A DNA stretch of 64,000 bases from Opeltia flavorubescens (taxonomy: Eukaryota; Ascomycota; Lecanoromycetes; Teloschistales; Teloschistaceae): NCBI GenBank assembly GCA_000442125.1, contig KE546983.1:62001-126000 (forward strand), read 5' to 3'. A program made the position numbers and the translations under genes. Of the stretch, positions 33,010 through 45,594 are shown one piece after another; within the stretch, counting starts at the first letter, position 1, and each line of letters starts with the position of its first letter. Below the pieces are notes generated by a model, which did no database searches, was not told where the DNA came from, and worked only from the letters and a program-made list of their open reading frames with translations.

Positions 33010-33672
33010 TTACTTAATCTGCATCGTCTCCAAAGATTGTAGTTGCGAGAGAACGTGGCTGATATCGCAAAAAGCACCTATCGGATCCTCTTCTTCGACT
33101 TCGCTGTTGCGCCTGTATGTTGTAGGTGGCTCAGAGGAGCGACACGGGGCGATAGGTATCGTATTCCCCTTTGCTGGAGTACTAACATGCGGCTGGGGGT
33201 ACAAGGAAGTGTCTTCGGGCCAGACTGTTTCCTGAAGGTTGGTCAGCATGATCCAAAGGTCAACTGGTCGGTAGCCCTACGCATTCATCGACCTCCACAA
33301 AAGTTTCATCGCTTCTTCCGCTGAGCCAACCTCACTTCCGGAAGCCTCCGACCCCCGCTGTGCATCATTGTCTTGCCTCCAACCCCTTTTCACCCCAGGC
33401 TTGAGCACGCAGTTGTCGCAGAGTGTCTTGCCACTAGTAAGATTATTTCGACATTTCCCTCCCTGCGGTTTGTAGCCATAACATTCACAGTAGACGCCGC
33501 ATCGTTGGATATTGGACCCCGTTGGCGAATCTAGTAACTCCCGAAACCGATGGCGGGGCTGAAAATAGATGACTTCGGTATCATTGAGAAAGGAATCAAC
33601 TTGGCCGTAGATTGGCTGCCTATCTCGGTACGATGTTTCGGCGTAGGCATGAGTACAACGGAGACCATGCAA
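33010..33672 (-). pseudogene. Unknown Cys-rich protein relic with in-frame stop
   Basis: The frame runs from 33672 to 33010 with one TAG at 33277-33279. Protein-like sequence continues directly after it (GYRPVDLWIMLTNLQ, WPEDTSLYPQPHVS). Before the stop there is a cysteine-rich block spanning about 30 residues (CGVYCECYGYKPQGGKC, then KTLCDNC), which may bind zinc. No ATG lies at the upstream end, since an in-frame TGA precedes the first codon, so the 5' part is missing or on another exon. I do not recognise the family. CAG to TAG would be a one-step explanation. Confidence 0.45.
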
Positions 33673-35410
33673 GCCTCGTCAATGATTGTGTCAAGGGACG
33701 AAGGGCAAGACCCTAAGGGCCCCCCCCCCTAGGCTAGAGGTGGCGGAAAAGGTCTTGGCGTTTTGATTGCCTTCCAGTCTGATATGAAGACGTCATGGTT
33801 GGAAAGGTATAGAGAAGACTTTAGCAACTATATGAATACTCGTGAACCTCCCCATATAAGAAGTAGTGATATCCATTTCTTTCTGTAGAAAAGATGCAGC
33901 AGCGTCTAACGAATGATTTGTGACCACCACAGGAAGTTTGACAACCACAAGCTGTGTCGCAACTCAGTCTGATTGGCTTCGCCAGTTCATCGTCGTACCG
34001 GAAACTACATGAACCTTCCTAAAGACAATTGGCAAGCCGATATCATTTCAATACGATTCAGCGAGTTCTTTCGAAACTCTTCAAAGACGGTGAAATCTTG
34101 AAGAGAATTCGCCTTTGTATTAATCTAACCAAATCGGGCTAAAAGCGATGCATGCATCACTTAATTTAGGCTCGCCTTAAGCTGCCCAAAACCTCGGAGA
34201 ACGGCTGCTCTTCGCCACAACTTGCCGTTCTTGGTATCATGAGTTGATTGGCTCAATTTACTCCTGGTCGCACGATCATGTACCGGCCCACCGCACTTGA
34301 TGCTGTCCGCCTCTCGCTTTCCGCTCCTTGCCGTGGTCTGGTCTTTCTGCCTTTGGTGTATACGCAGAGCACGTGCGCAGGTGTATAAAGAGGCCCTCGT
34401 AATCAGGGTATCTAGGACGATCGGTGTATGTCAAGGGTCGTCGCGAGACACTTCTAGGACGGAAAGCGCCGCTCCAAGACTTTTGTGCTTATTCGGTACC
34501 TTCAGCAAGGAGGCATCGCGCACCCATAAAGAACATCTAGAGCCGAACTAACGAGAACGAGACTACGGAGTCTGAAAATTTCACCGTGGACTAATGCAGT
34601 GGGTCTCGCCTAGCAAACACGTATTTACAACTATTGCGTTTAACATAGTCAGACTACAGCGTCTACGTGGTCCAAATCGAGCTCAACGCAGGATTCAGAT
34701 TCCCGTCGTCAACAAGTAACTGTCATCTTGGCATTTTGCTGGCGATATCTGTAGGTTCTTCTTATCTTCCCGTCCCCGCAAGCACGTTCTTCTCGTGGTA
34801 GTACACTGCAAGCAAGTTTCTCTAGCATTGGTGTTACGTGTATCTCTTTTCCACTCACTCTGTGCTCGTCTGCGTGACAGATGGAACCAAGATGCTGGAT
34901 TCATGCCTACATGACGCTCGGGAAACGCGGGTACGGGACCAAGATCTGGGAGATTGGTGACGGGTAGGTGTCTAGCGAATCTCCACCCATCTCGCCCATG
35001 TACCTGCCTTCTTGCATGGCGAACAGCTGGCCTTCACGGTTTTGAGTCTCATACGGGTTAGTACTGCTGAAACAACAAGAGTTCATTTGTGGAACCCACT
35101 TGTCGCAATCGAAAACGGATGGACGGCTCTGATCTCAAGATTTTTGTATCTAGGTCTAGATCATACCTTGCGGTGAACGGATCCGTCGCACGGCTTCCTG
35201 CAGCGGCGGTGAACTAGCATCACGGCTCTCCTGTCTGGGATGTCTCAGAGATGTTTGCTTCATCCATCAGCCATTTGAGCCCTTTCCTCCGTTCTTTTTT
35301 CCTTTAGCTTCATATTTTATCCTCACGACTTTTTTCTTTGGTTCCTGACACGCCCTCTTACTCTCCATTTCTAAATTACGACACATTGGCTACCTTCCAT
35401 CCTCACGAAA
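33673..35410. other. No supported gene
   Basis: Short frames without motifs. A 12-base C run (about 33720-33731) and the palindromic repeat copy C (34140-34165) lie here. The final 130 bp are T/C-rich and resemble the leader of the small candidate gene at 35411. Confidence 0.45.
34140..34165 (+). repeat. Dispersed palindromic repeat, copy C
   Basis: The 26 bp containing GATGCATGCATC are the exact reverse complement of copy A at 1054-1079. Similarity stops abruptly on both sides, so these may be short terminal sequences of otherwise different or lost elements. Confidence 0.6.
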
Positions 35411-35761
35411 ATGTCTACAAGCCCCAATTACAGCCCAGACCAGGAGCGATTCCCTACCATCAACTTGCTCCATGATATCAGCAATCAATTCATGAACGTC
35501 GCCACTTCAACCCAGTCTGTAGCTCAAGGGACAGCACTATTGGCAGATTCGATAAGTGTCCTTGGCCAAGCGAACAAAAGACGTGATACGAACACCCAGT
35601 TGAACGGACCCTCTTTTCACATGCATACTAATCACGAATAACAGGATACACTGATGATCATAAATAGCCTCTTGAATCGAGTGGCATTCTTGGAAAGAGA
35701 GGTCTTGCGTTTGAGTCGCTATGCGGAGAACCATTATGTCGAGATCAAGCGGGAGACATAA
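35411..35761 (+). CDS. Small hypothetical helical protein, splicing uncertain
   Basis: An ATG in good context (GAAAATGTC) opens MSTSPNYSPDQERF, followed by a helical stretch (NLLHDISNQFMNVATSTQSV). A plausible second exon starts at 35645 after CTAAT..CAG and encodes INSLLNRVAFLEREVLRLSR with a coiled-coil pattern, ending at TAA 35759-35761. The best-looking donor (GTGATA at 35583) does not give the right phase, so the exact structure is unresolved and a small frame error is possible. No known domain. Confidence 0.35.
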
Positions 35762-36565
35762 GTACTTCGACATCTGCATAGCCCGCCGTCCATATAAAGG
35801 TAAGTCCACGTGCTCAACCTGCTGTCCGCACATACTTACTGACAGCAGGCTAGGCCATGATGCTCCTTCATGATGCTGGAGGGGAGGTACGGTTGAAGTT
35901 GGGACGGAAAAGACAAGAGCAAGGCTTCTACACGAGGTGCGGATGGAGGAGATGGCATTGGTCACACCAACAATATCCCTTCTACGACATGTATAATGTG
36001 TATACAGCCATCCGAAAGAGCACTCAGGTCCATGCACTAGCTTTGTTTTGCGATAGCACTGCCTCTGTATCTAGGAAGTATCTAGTACTCTTAATACACT
36101 GGTGTGGGTAGTGGATCTGTTCATAGCCTGCTTCTCCTACCTGATCTCATTGGGTCAATTGAATGATGCAGATGAGGCAGATCCTTGGGAGTCTTTATCT
36201 GACATACGTGGTAGTCGTGGATGGCGCATTCGTTTGTGCGAGTCCGGGGACAGAATTTAGATGGTGTCTACTGGTGGACTTGAATGACAGCCATTCAACA
36301 TCTCTGTAATCCTGGCGTAAAGGATGGCGTCGTCTAGATTGGAGCCTTCAATTGAGATTGTGACCACCTTCGCAATGCCGCAAAAGCAGATCTCGATTAA
36401 TGTGACGATCAGCCTCATGGGGCTAGTCTCGATGACGTAATGTTTCCTTCCTGATGATTACGGAGGTCCGAAAGAATCCTATTTCTCTCTCTGACAGTAC
36501 TCTTGGGCATGCATTTTGATATTATTGGCTAATTACTTGATTGAACATATTTCTACATAGTCGCT
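35762..36565. other. No supported gene
   Basis: Open frames on both strands overlap each other and lack motifs. The right end is the upstream region of the kinase-like gene. Confidence 0.4.
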
Positions 36566-39106
36566 ATGGCAGAACAAAAGCTAGAGGAAGTCCTCGAGGA
36601 ACTACGTCTGGCGGAACAAGAGAAAACTCGCTTGGAACGCAAGAGAGCTCAACTAGAACAGGAAAGCAAACGCCTTGCAGCCAGACTTATAGAGCAAGAC
36701 TCATTCTTACAGCCAACAAAGTTCCTGGAGCATTTGAAAGACTGTCACGACATATTCTCAGACCGTCTTAATGTCGAGTGTGATCCTACCTTAGCTACCG
36801 GAGGATTCACCAGCGATATCACCAATCACACGCGCCCAGTCCAATTGAAGTATTGGACTGGCTATCCTGACCTTCGGGCTGTAGCATTCGAGGAAATTAA
36901 GAAACAATTCCAAACACGGACCGATGCAGATCAGCGGACTTTTGCATCCAAAGCTGAGGTCAGGGGCCAAGCTCGTTATTCTCGGGATCACGTCTCGGGT
37001 GGAATTGACATTCCCCTCTATCACTATAATGCTGTCAAACCCTTTGCAAAAGAGATACTCCAGAGATTGATCGATGTTACGCACCAAGACGAGATGCCTG
37101 GAAAACCATCTACGACTCGTGCCCGGCTCGGTTTAGGGACGGGTATTAGCTTTGGAAATCATGCCAATACGGTTACAAAGTCGAAAGACGCTGACGCAAA
37201 ATCTGCCAGTCGGACGTACGCCGATCAACTCTGCGTCAAGCATGAAGACAGCACAGGGCTAGCAGCTGCTGTTATCGGACCCAGGCCTCCCCACAAGGCG
37301 ACCAAGCAACTGATTACAGCTGGCCTTCATGCAATGAATGTTGAGGAGTGTGTGCTCGATGAATAATTAGAGCCCCGCACCAGCAAGGAGAAGTTCCAGC
37401 GAAAGGCCGAGAGATTTGTCGCTATGGTCGTAACACAAACCTACTCGTACATGGCAAACAGCGGTATTAGCCACGGCTATATCGTGACTGGAGAAATCAT
37501 GATCCTCCTCTTTATCCAGGAACATGAGCCCGAGAACGTGTATTTCTATTACGCGGATCCGAGAGCCGAAGTCGAGCTTGAGCGCCGAACGTCTTCGGAT
37601 TTCCCCTATGAATGCACTTCAGTCGCACAGCTTGTCAGTTTTTGTGTCATGGCTCACGGCGTTCCGTAGTATGATCAAGACTGGCGGACAAAAATCGCAA
37701 ACAAGAAGATCATCTGGCAATTTTCGGCACGTGAGGCGTTGCACGACATTCCGGTGGAAGCGGAGCCTTTGGAGAGGCCAGATTCTGCTTTTACTCCTCG
37801 CCACGAAATCAACAAGTTTTACCAAGGTATCGTCATCGCTCCTGAAAGCCCTGTAGGTCGACGGGCAAGATCAAGGTGTAATATCGACCTCAGTCAGCGT
37901 GGTCGGAAGCCTGACAGCGACGAAGACCAAGGCGGCAATGGGGAGCATGATGAGTCGCCGACGAAGCTGCGCAATGAGCGGCGAAGTAAGGGAAAGCAGC
38001 CGGAGGGCAGATCCGACAAGGGGAAACAGGTTGCTGGATCGTCACGCGGCTCCACCAGAAACTACGCGTACTGCACTCAGCGATGTTTGAAAGGACTTAC
38101 GGACCGAAATGTCATGGATCCAGGCTGCCCTAACTACGAATTCCATCCCAAGGGTAAAGAGAATGACTTGCACGCTATTACCCGACCAATCCTGGCTCGT
38201 CTACTCCGCATGCAACTAGCTGAAGACCGCGATAACTACTGCCTCGACCTTGAATACCAGGGTAGCACAGGGCGGCTCTTTAAGTTGACCTTAGCATCGC
38301 ATGGCTATACCTTCGTAGGAAAAGGGACAACCGGCGACTTCATTGCGGATTCAAAGCGGGAGGCTCGTGTCTATCAGCATCTCAAGGCACGGCAAGGGAC
38401 ATCCATTCCAGTATATCTTGGGAACATCAGTCTCGTACGGCCATGGATCGGGGAAAACCTCTTCTTCGTCCATATGCTATTAATGTCCTTTGCAGGGCAG
38501 TGCGTGCTAGATACACCAAACAAAGTCAAGTCTTTGATCATCTGTGATGAGGCGGAAAGATTTGATAAAGAATGCGTTCGGATTGGGGTGCTTCATCGTG
38601 ACACCTTCGCGCGGAACATCATGTGGAATGAAGAGACCCAAAATGTGATGTTTGTCGATTTCGACCGGACTGTTGTTTTCAATCTCAATCGGCCCCCCAA
38701 AGACGTCGTCGCAAGCGAAGCATATACCACGGTATTTGGGCCATGGAAGCCTCAAAAGCGAGAAGCACATGCGCACCTGCATGGCAGAAAACCCCTTCTG
38801 AAATCTCATCAATCATCCACCAGACTTACCGACTTGCGCCCTTCATCGTCCAAGCCCGACTTCGCCATTTGGTCGGAAGAAGTGGAGGAAATTACTAAGG
38901 GACCGGTACCATCGATACTCCAACTGACGTTGAAGGACCGGGAAACCCTTGCCGAACTAAACCAAGATCGTGGGGATAATGAGGATAATAAGCCGAACCC
39001 ATCGACGAAGAACAATGAGACAGCGAAAGGAAAAGCGAAGTTGGAGGTTGGAGAAGAGGAGAACGCCTCTGACGGCGTAGGATCCAGCGTTGAGATGGCG
39101 TTTTAG
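36566..39106 (+). pseudogene. Fungal kinase-like protein with two in-frame stops
   Basis: One frame spans 847 codons from ATG 36566, interrupted only by TAA at 37364-37366 (codon 267) and TAG at 37667-37669 (codon 368). The parts form one protein of a large fungal family. An N-terminal coiled coil (EKTRLERKRAQLEQESKRL) comes first. Next is a domain with FSDRLNVECDPTLATGG, ARLGLGTGISFGNHAN and PPHKATKQLITAGLHAMN, then TQTYSYMANSGISHGYIVTGE. Last is a kinase-like domain with YAYCTQRCLKGL, FKLTLASHGYTFVGKG, SIPVYLGNISLVRPW, the catalytic-loop LHRDTFARN (near residue 676) and VDFDR (near 697) as DFG equivalent. Catalytic Asp, Asn and metal-binding Asp are kept. Both stops could arise from Gln codons by C-to-T. 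The tail is acidic and disordered. Confidence 0.8.
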
Positions 39107-42100
39107 GAAAACCCCCGAGTAGGATTTTGGTAATGACTGCATAGGATAGCGTGAAGGTTTGATCAACAAGGAGTTGGCGGTGGTTTCTGAGATACCCATG
39201 GAAGTAGATATGCAGTTGATACCTTTTACCTGTGTATTCAATGTGCTATTCCTTGCACCATCAGACGAAATTTCCATCAATAACCTTCTTTCAGCTACTG
39301 TCCGCCTTTAGTGATCAGCCCCTGAGAAAAGGCGCAGTCAGCTCAGAATGAACAGCAACGATAGACGAAGTCATACAGTTACGATTATAAAAGCTTACCA
39401 CAGTAGCTGATATCATATTTCTAGTATTATCTACTGACTTTATACCCGCACCATCACCCCAATACTATAAAATCAATCCGTAGAAAATTCAATTATATGG
39501 GAGTTCGATACATGATCCCTCCCCGACAAAGACGTAATTTTTGCCAAGTTGATTGGCAAAAATTTCTCTCCAGATGACCATACATGGGGCTAAGTAAGAG
39601 TCCATCGCCACAATTATAGAAGAAGGAATAGATTTTTCTAAAGGCAGGTAACGCCTTTGTTTTACTCGCAGTCTGAGCGATTTGGTGATATAGTAGGCTA
39701 CTGAAGCTCTGCGATAAAATTTTAGCTTTTTCTAGCCTGTTAGTCATGATATAGGGGACTAGCTGCTCTGAATAATAAATCTTTGGCTTTGGGATAGGAG
39801 ACTTGACGGACGGTTGGGGGAAAATCTTCCCCCAGTATACATGGAGCTGTTTTACTCAGTTGTAATATTATTACCTTGGAATACAGTCTTTATTCTAATC
39901 ACTAGCATTTAGCTATTCTTTCTACTTGTGCTTTGCTTAACGCGACCAAAGGTTTGTGCAGTTTTTAATATTACTGGGGCTCAATAAAGAAAAAGTGGAC
40001 TGCAGAGTCTCCGAGTCGCAACACCTGTTGGTCAACCTCGATGGTGCAAACCAGTGCAGCCCCCAAGTTCTTCTACCAACCGATAATTTGATTATTCTGC
40101 TGGCCGATAATTTGTAGTACTTGATCCAACCTATAATATTGGATTTTGCGTTCCATATCACACTAATAGAAAATGGGGTTCTAAGGCTGCAAATGATGTT
40201 TAAACTTATCCCGGAACCCTTTTCTAATCACCTTTAAGAGCTGTTGGTTTGGAGTACCATGGACTGATATAGTCCGAGCTAAAAGATCAATATATACAGG
40301 CCGCTTTGATTAAAAAGGTCGAATTCGATCACCGTATCTACCCCGACAAAATCTTCAGTCAAGCGACCCCAACGAGTGGCAAACGCGGTAATTTGGCAGT
40401 ATACTTATTTTTATACTCACTCTCGTATATTAAAGACTGCGTTGATAAAATAGCGAAGGTAGTTAAAAGGAAGATTCGGTATGGAACCAGATTGCGGACA
40501 ATGCGTAGCAAGTGCATCGGGCAACGGCGGCGAAGTTGCCCTCGTTTTTGTTGCTCCGGCCTTGGAGCCTCGACAACTGCCTGAAGTTAACAAAGTCGCT
40601 CAAATATAGTATAGTCAACGCTTTATATATAGGGATTGATTTGCAGCTGCCAGATAGTAAATACAAGCAACGTGATTCAGGAAGCTCTAGATGGCGCGGA
40701 GAGCACTCTACTAGCCTATATATTCAACGCGTGACTCATTTGAGAAGATCAATTCCGGATCCGGTACTGAATATCAGTAAGAAATCGAGCTATTGATCGA
40801 TGCATATATCGTTTACACTTATCATCCGAAATTGCTTCCACGAAATCGCTCTCTTGATTGCACGCCTATCTTTGCTTGCTATTTGCTGTGCCTAGATGTC
40901 TATATTGAAATGCCGCTGCGTTTTGGAATTTAGACTGTCGCAATGGAAGCATATCCGCCATTCGATAGACCGAAAACTCGCGCAAGAAGGAAGAGTAATC
41001 CCACGAGGGATGGGATAACCATTTATCCGACGACCATTTTTGGCATCGCATCTATATAACAGCAATTTTCGAGAGAATATAAATGACTGCTTTGGGGGAG
41101 GACACAGGCTATAGCAGGGGCAAGTTGGAAGAATATTTATTTACACCAGGCAGGCACGCATTCGAACCCAGTCAGATGGAATTGGATAAAGAGAAGAGTA
41201 AGGCAGCCCATACTCTGAGAGTGTAAGATTAGCGGGAGAAAGGAAGGAGAGGGAGAAGGTGAAAAAACAGCAGAATGTAAAAAGTCGGAGCTGGGAGCAA
41301 GAAGATGGAAAGAAAAGGGCAGAACAGAGTTAGCTGGCAGGAGAATGAGGAGAATTTAGGATTAGGCTTTTGGTAACAGTATATAAACTTTGCTCTTACC
41401 AAGTATTCTGCCCAACGGTATTCCCTAAAGGCGAATATCTCCTTATATATACCCCTCCATCACTCGCCTATATACGGATGAGCAGAGGAAGACAATCGTT
41501 AAGCAATTGAACCAATATGTACGCCGGAGCCTTAATGTAAGAGGGGAGTGGGGGGATTTTCGATGTACTTCTTTTCTAAGGCGGATCCAATGGATCGGAG
41601 TGAATTACTTCCTTCGCTGTATATCCCTTGATCAATGGAAGTTGTCACGGCGCCGTATTTCAATCCAAGAACTTGATTGATTCTAACTAAGTACCCCAAG
41701 AAATTGAGGAGATGACAATGCTGAACTTAATTGATAACAGTGCTTGAATGAGGTTCCCAGGAGCTTCATACCGAAAGGTGGATATCGCCTTTTTCCGAGG
41801 CGACGGCCGTGTAGCATTTCTCAGTGGTGGGAGAGGGGGAAACGGTGGAAAAGGCGTTTTTGGAGCTGTATATTTTGAGATTAAGGTCAGTTATCGTCTT
41901 TCCTTAAGGGCGAGGGACAGTTACAGCGAAGGTTTGCGTAGCCTATCATGGCATCTTTCTTCGCCATCGATGACGAGACCTTCTAGAACTCTTGTACGAG
42001 CCCTTAATATGGTATCCCACCAATATCTCCCGACAGATATCAACCTCCAAAAGTTCACCAACGGGAAGACACGCCAAGCCCATCTCATATTCCCCAGCCA

Positions 42101-42669
42101 CGACTGTACGTTCGGGGAATGCGAATAGTCCCCGGCAAGATACTGTGCTAGTCTTCCGCGTTTGATGTTTGATCTTAGAATCTGTGATGAATTTGATGTG
42201 GAGGGGGAGTATCAGGTTCCTAGTTTGCATTAAGTCGATATCAGTGAGGCACGCGTCGGATATTGTGATATGACTGGTGGCGGCGAGCATATAAGGGAGG
42301 AAGGAAAGAGTCTCGAACCTTGAATTCAGGCTGCTACAACGTTGGTAATTGGGGGTCGGGTTAGGTTGTTGATCAGCATTCGAGCGATAAAGGCTTTGGT
42401 TGGACAATGGCAAAGGCCCGTGTAAGCATCGATGCTGTCATCCTTATAATCTTGGACGGAGGGGCTTTACAGACTACGTTCTTACGCAATAGCTGGACAA
42501 ATCATCTAATCTGGAGTAAGTGAGAGAATCAATGGAAATGGCGGTGCGCGGATCTTACGTCATCGTGTGGCTAGTGGTGGGTGGCTTAATGCCGAGGTGA
42601 TAATTTATCGAGTGAAAGCAAGACTACTTCATCTAGTCAACTTCTCTGCAGTCCCCATCTTCATCCATT
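39107..42669. other. Gene-poor 3.6 kb
   Basis: Many short frames lie on both strands without motifs. The longest is on the minus strand at 41946-42413 (155 codons, basic C-terminus, no recognisable family), overlapped by a plus-strand frame at 41748-42128. Neither is convincing. Parts are AT-rich but not RIP-saturated. The last 100 bp are the leader of the gene that starts at 42670. Confidence 0.4.
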
Positions 42670-45594
42670 ATGGCTGCTCGAGAGAAGGAGTCTATGCCAC
42701 CTTTTGCGCATTCCGTTGAACAATTTCCCCTTCTTTCAGAATCCCTCGATAGCGACCGTCATTCCATCCATCCTACATCTCCGCCCATTCTCACACGGCA
42801 GAACCAAAGCATTGCCGTCCAAGAGTCCTCTCACCCTCCAGAGTTCTTCGACAAGCATCTTCCTTCATCGGACCGTGCCTCTTCGTCCATTGATCATTCG
42901 AAGCTGCATCACAGTAACACTTCACTACCCCATCGTCCACTGATCCGCCAGCCATCAAGCAGAGTTTTAGATCACTCATCAGACCGTCAATCTTCTTCAT
43001 CATTCTCATTTGGCGAGGACAGTGAGGCAGACTCTTGGACCATCGTGGACCCTGCCGCTCTCAATCCACCTTCTACCCCATCTCCTATCCACCCAGACCA
43101 ACCTGCCGAATCTGTTGGCGCCTCTTTGCTATTGGGAGGAGAATCAACTCAGCGCTTGAGTGATATCGTGGAATTCTCTTTTCTTCACCCATCGCAAGGC
43201 TCCAGCCATTCCGATTTGCAGCAAGACCTTGTACCTTCAACCACCCCCATCATCCATCGAAATCTAGCTACTCAGTCCGCCGACAAATCTTTGCCTTCGA
43301 CGCAACTATCACCCGACCACTCAGACAGTGCCTCCCTCGATCTCCCACCTCTTCACAACAAGCTCCAGCCACCGACTCATTTGACATCTGCCAATTCAGC
43401 TCCGGAGCCTCCTTCTAAGTCCGAACCTGTCCAGTCTGTTGATAGCTTCTCACCCGCCGAAGTTGCACCCTCGGAGCAATCACGATTCCCATCATCCAGC
43501 GTTTCTCTTGCTCAGTCGATCCACCGCCGTCTGTCGGACTCTACAGCGCACAGTCCAGGATTGCCATCGTCTCTCAGCGACCAAGATCAAGCGGCCGAAT
43601 CTATCAAGCTCCATCCTCATTCACCCGGCTTCAGTCAAATCACTCTTCCGCAACGCGATCCCCCGCTGTCTTCCTTGATTTCTCACACAGACGCACGTTC
43701 ACAAGCCGAGCAAGCTTTCAGAACCGCTCAGCATCATCCTATTTCAACAGTCCACAGTGCAACCCATTCATCGCTTTCGTTCGAGCAGCCTCAAAGTCCA
43801 GCTTCTGTGCCTCATCATCTTTCTAGCCGTGACTCAAAGCTCATTTCCACGCAAGGCTTCGCATCATCCTTATCAGCCTCCCGATCGACTCCAGGCTTAC
43901 CATCCGAGCAAGACTCCAGTACCGCAGTAGAGCATCGTTCCCAAACAGCCAACGACTCACATCATCTATCGCCCACCACATCAAGTCGACCAGAGATCAC
44001 TGCAACCGTGCCGCGTCAGCTTCCTGACAGTGACCCTGTCGAAACTCCCGGTGAGCTACCTATTAATCTCATTGCGCAATACATTGCTGACTTTCTGCCG
44101 GACCCATCACCAGATCGCTCACGAGCCGCAGAAATTTTGCGACAGAGTCCCTCCATCACTCACGATTCTGACGAGAGCAGCGGTGACATTTCTTCAAAGG
44201 ACTTGGAGCTCGACTACGATTTCAGACCCAGTCCAGAGCCCAGCCTCCACGATATTTCATCCTCCGAAGACTCCTCAGAGGGTGAAGAAGGGCTCCAACG
44301 GGCATACGAGTTGGGAAGACAGGCGGGGATTAGAAGACGGAGAGCGGAGAAACGGAGAGCAAACATACGGAAGCGACAGCGACTTGAGTCTTCTCCGCCC
44401 TTGCAAGAAGAGATGCCTGTGAGCTGAATTCTGCCCTTTTACCTTGTTCTGCGGCTAATATCATCGTTATCGAACCAGGATCATCACAATCCCCAATGGG
44501 TTAAGGAACGACTTGAAGTTCACAACATGTATCAGGACTTAGGAGCCAAATTGGATGTGTTTCCCAAGTTCAAGGCGAGGGTACATAGAGTCATTTCGAG
44601 GCAACGGGTATCCGCCGCAACTCACCAGGAGTTTCTCAATTTCAGGAAGAAGCTAGAATTCTATCAGAATCAAAATGAGGACACGCTGCTAGCGATGCTT
44701 CTCCCTGCCATCATCAAGGAGAACCGAACTGTGCTGGTACCTAGTTCCGATTATTCACAGGGACAGATCGAGGACTCCATTCAATTCTTTGACTCTGGAG
44801 TTGTCTGCATCGTGAACCGCGAGTTCAAGAAGGGTTATCTGCCGTATCGCCAGGGCTTGAGTTTCATTGACCATGACCTTGTGGAGGCAATGACTAAGAT
44901 GAAAGAACAGGGTATGTCGAATCCGAAGCCGGATCGAACGTATGGTCTACGTCGCGATAGATATGAGTTCCCGGCGTCAGTTCAGATGCCGGAGAAGATC
45001 AAGGAGTATTTGGAAATACTTCATGACTTGCACTTGCCGTTTTTGATAATCGAGGGCAAGTCAGGAGAGGGTAGTGCGCCAGAATCTCGTAATCAAGGCT
45101 GCCGAGGGGGTGCGTGTCTCAACCACCATCATCGAATACTACGCGCCGAATTGGGCTTCAAGGACAAGAGAAGTGGCCCTGACACGCATACTTTCGTCTT
45201 CTCCGGAACCTGTACGGACAACCAACTCAATGTGTGGGTTCACTGGGTAGAACTCCGTAAGGATGGCCCACCGATCTTCCGTATGTCGCTCCTTGAATCA
45301 TTGGCACTTCTCAATGAGGAGCATTTCCGTAGGGCACGAATGGTGATGCACAATATTCTAGAATGGGGCTGTGGCCCCCGGTACAAGGGCCTCCTTGAAT
45401 TGTACAAGAAGATCACCAAGTATGCCGGTGGTGAGGAGGAGCAGGAGGAGGGGACGGAGGAGGGAGAGGAGATGGTTGAGGATGATGAGGAGGAGAGTGA
45501 TGAGGAGGAAGATGAGGAGACTGACGACGAGGAAGAGGATGACGGGCACAAGGGGAAGGGGCCAGCAAAGAAGCAGAAGACGGCACATTCTTAG
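42670..45594 (+). CDS. DUF7924-like protein with long disordered N-terminus (paralogue C)
   Basis: Two exons, 42670-44418 and 44479-45594, are joined by a 60-nt intron (GTGAGC..CTAAT..CAG) that keeps the frame, giving 954 aa. Residues 1-545 are Ser/Pro/His/Gln-rich, low complexity and surely disordered. A basic, nuclear-signal-like stretch (RRRRAEKRRANIRKRQR) precedes the splice site. Exon 2 encodes the domain: NPQWVKERLE, NPKPDRTYGLRRD (Asp735), PFLIIEGKSG (E775-x-K777), RNQGCRGGACLN (Gln789), HTFVFSGTC, VWVHWVEL and MHNILEWG. These follow the same order as paralogues A and B, and a PD-(D/E)XK-like active site is complete. The C-terminus is a Glu/Asp run followed by a Lys-rich KGPAKKQK. This is the only DUF7924-like copy here that is both uninterrupted and has E-x-K. 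Nuclear nuclease-like function is inference. Confidence 0.85.

Noticed and set aside
41150-41185. TTCGAACCC resembling a tRNA T-loop
   Set aside because: No pairing T-stem, no acceptor stem and no A-box at the right distance.
41946-42413. 155-codon minus-strand frame
   Set aside because: No recognisable domain, overlapped by another long frame on the other strand, and in a gene-poor stretch. Not strong enough to call.
44425-44427. Apparent end of the Ser/Pro-rich frame that starts at 42670
   Set aside because: The stop is intronic. GTGAGC at 44419 and CAG at 44478 join the frame to the DUF7924-like domain.
45240-45551. Minus-strand Ser-rich open frame of about 100 codons
   Set aside because: It is the antisense shadow of the Glu/Asp-rich tail of the DUF7924-like gene.
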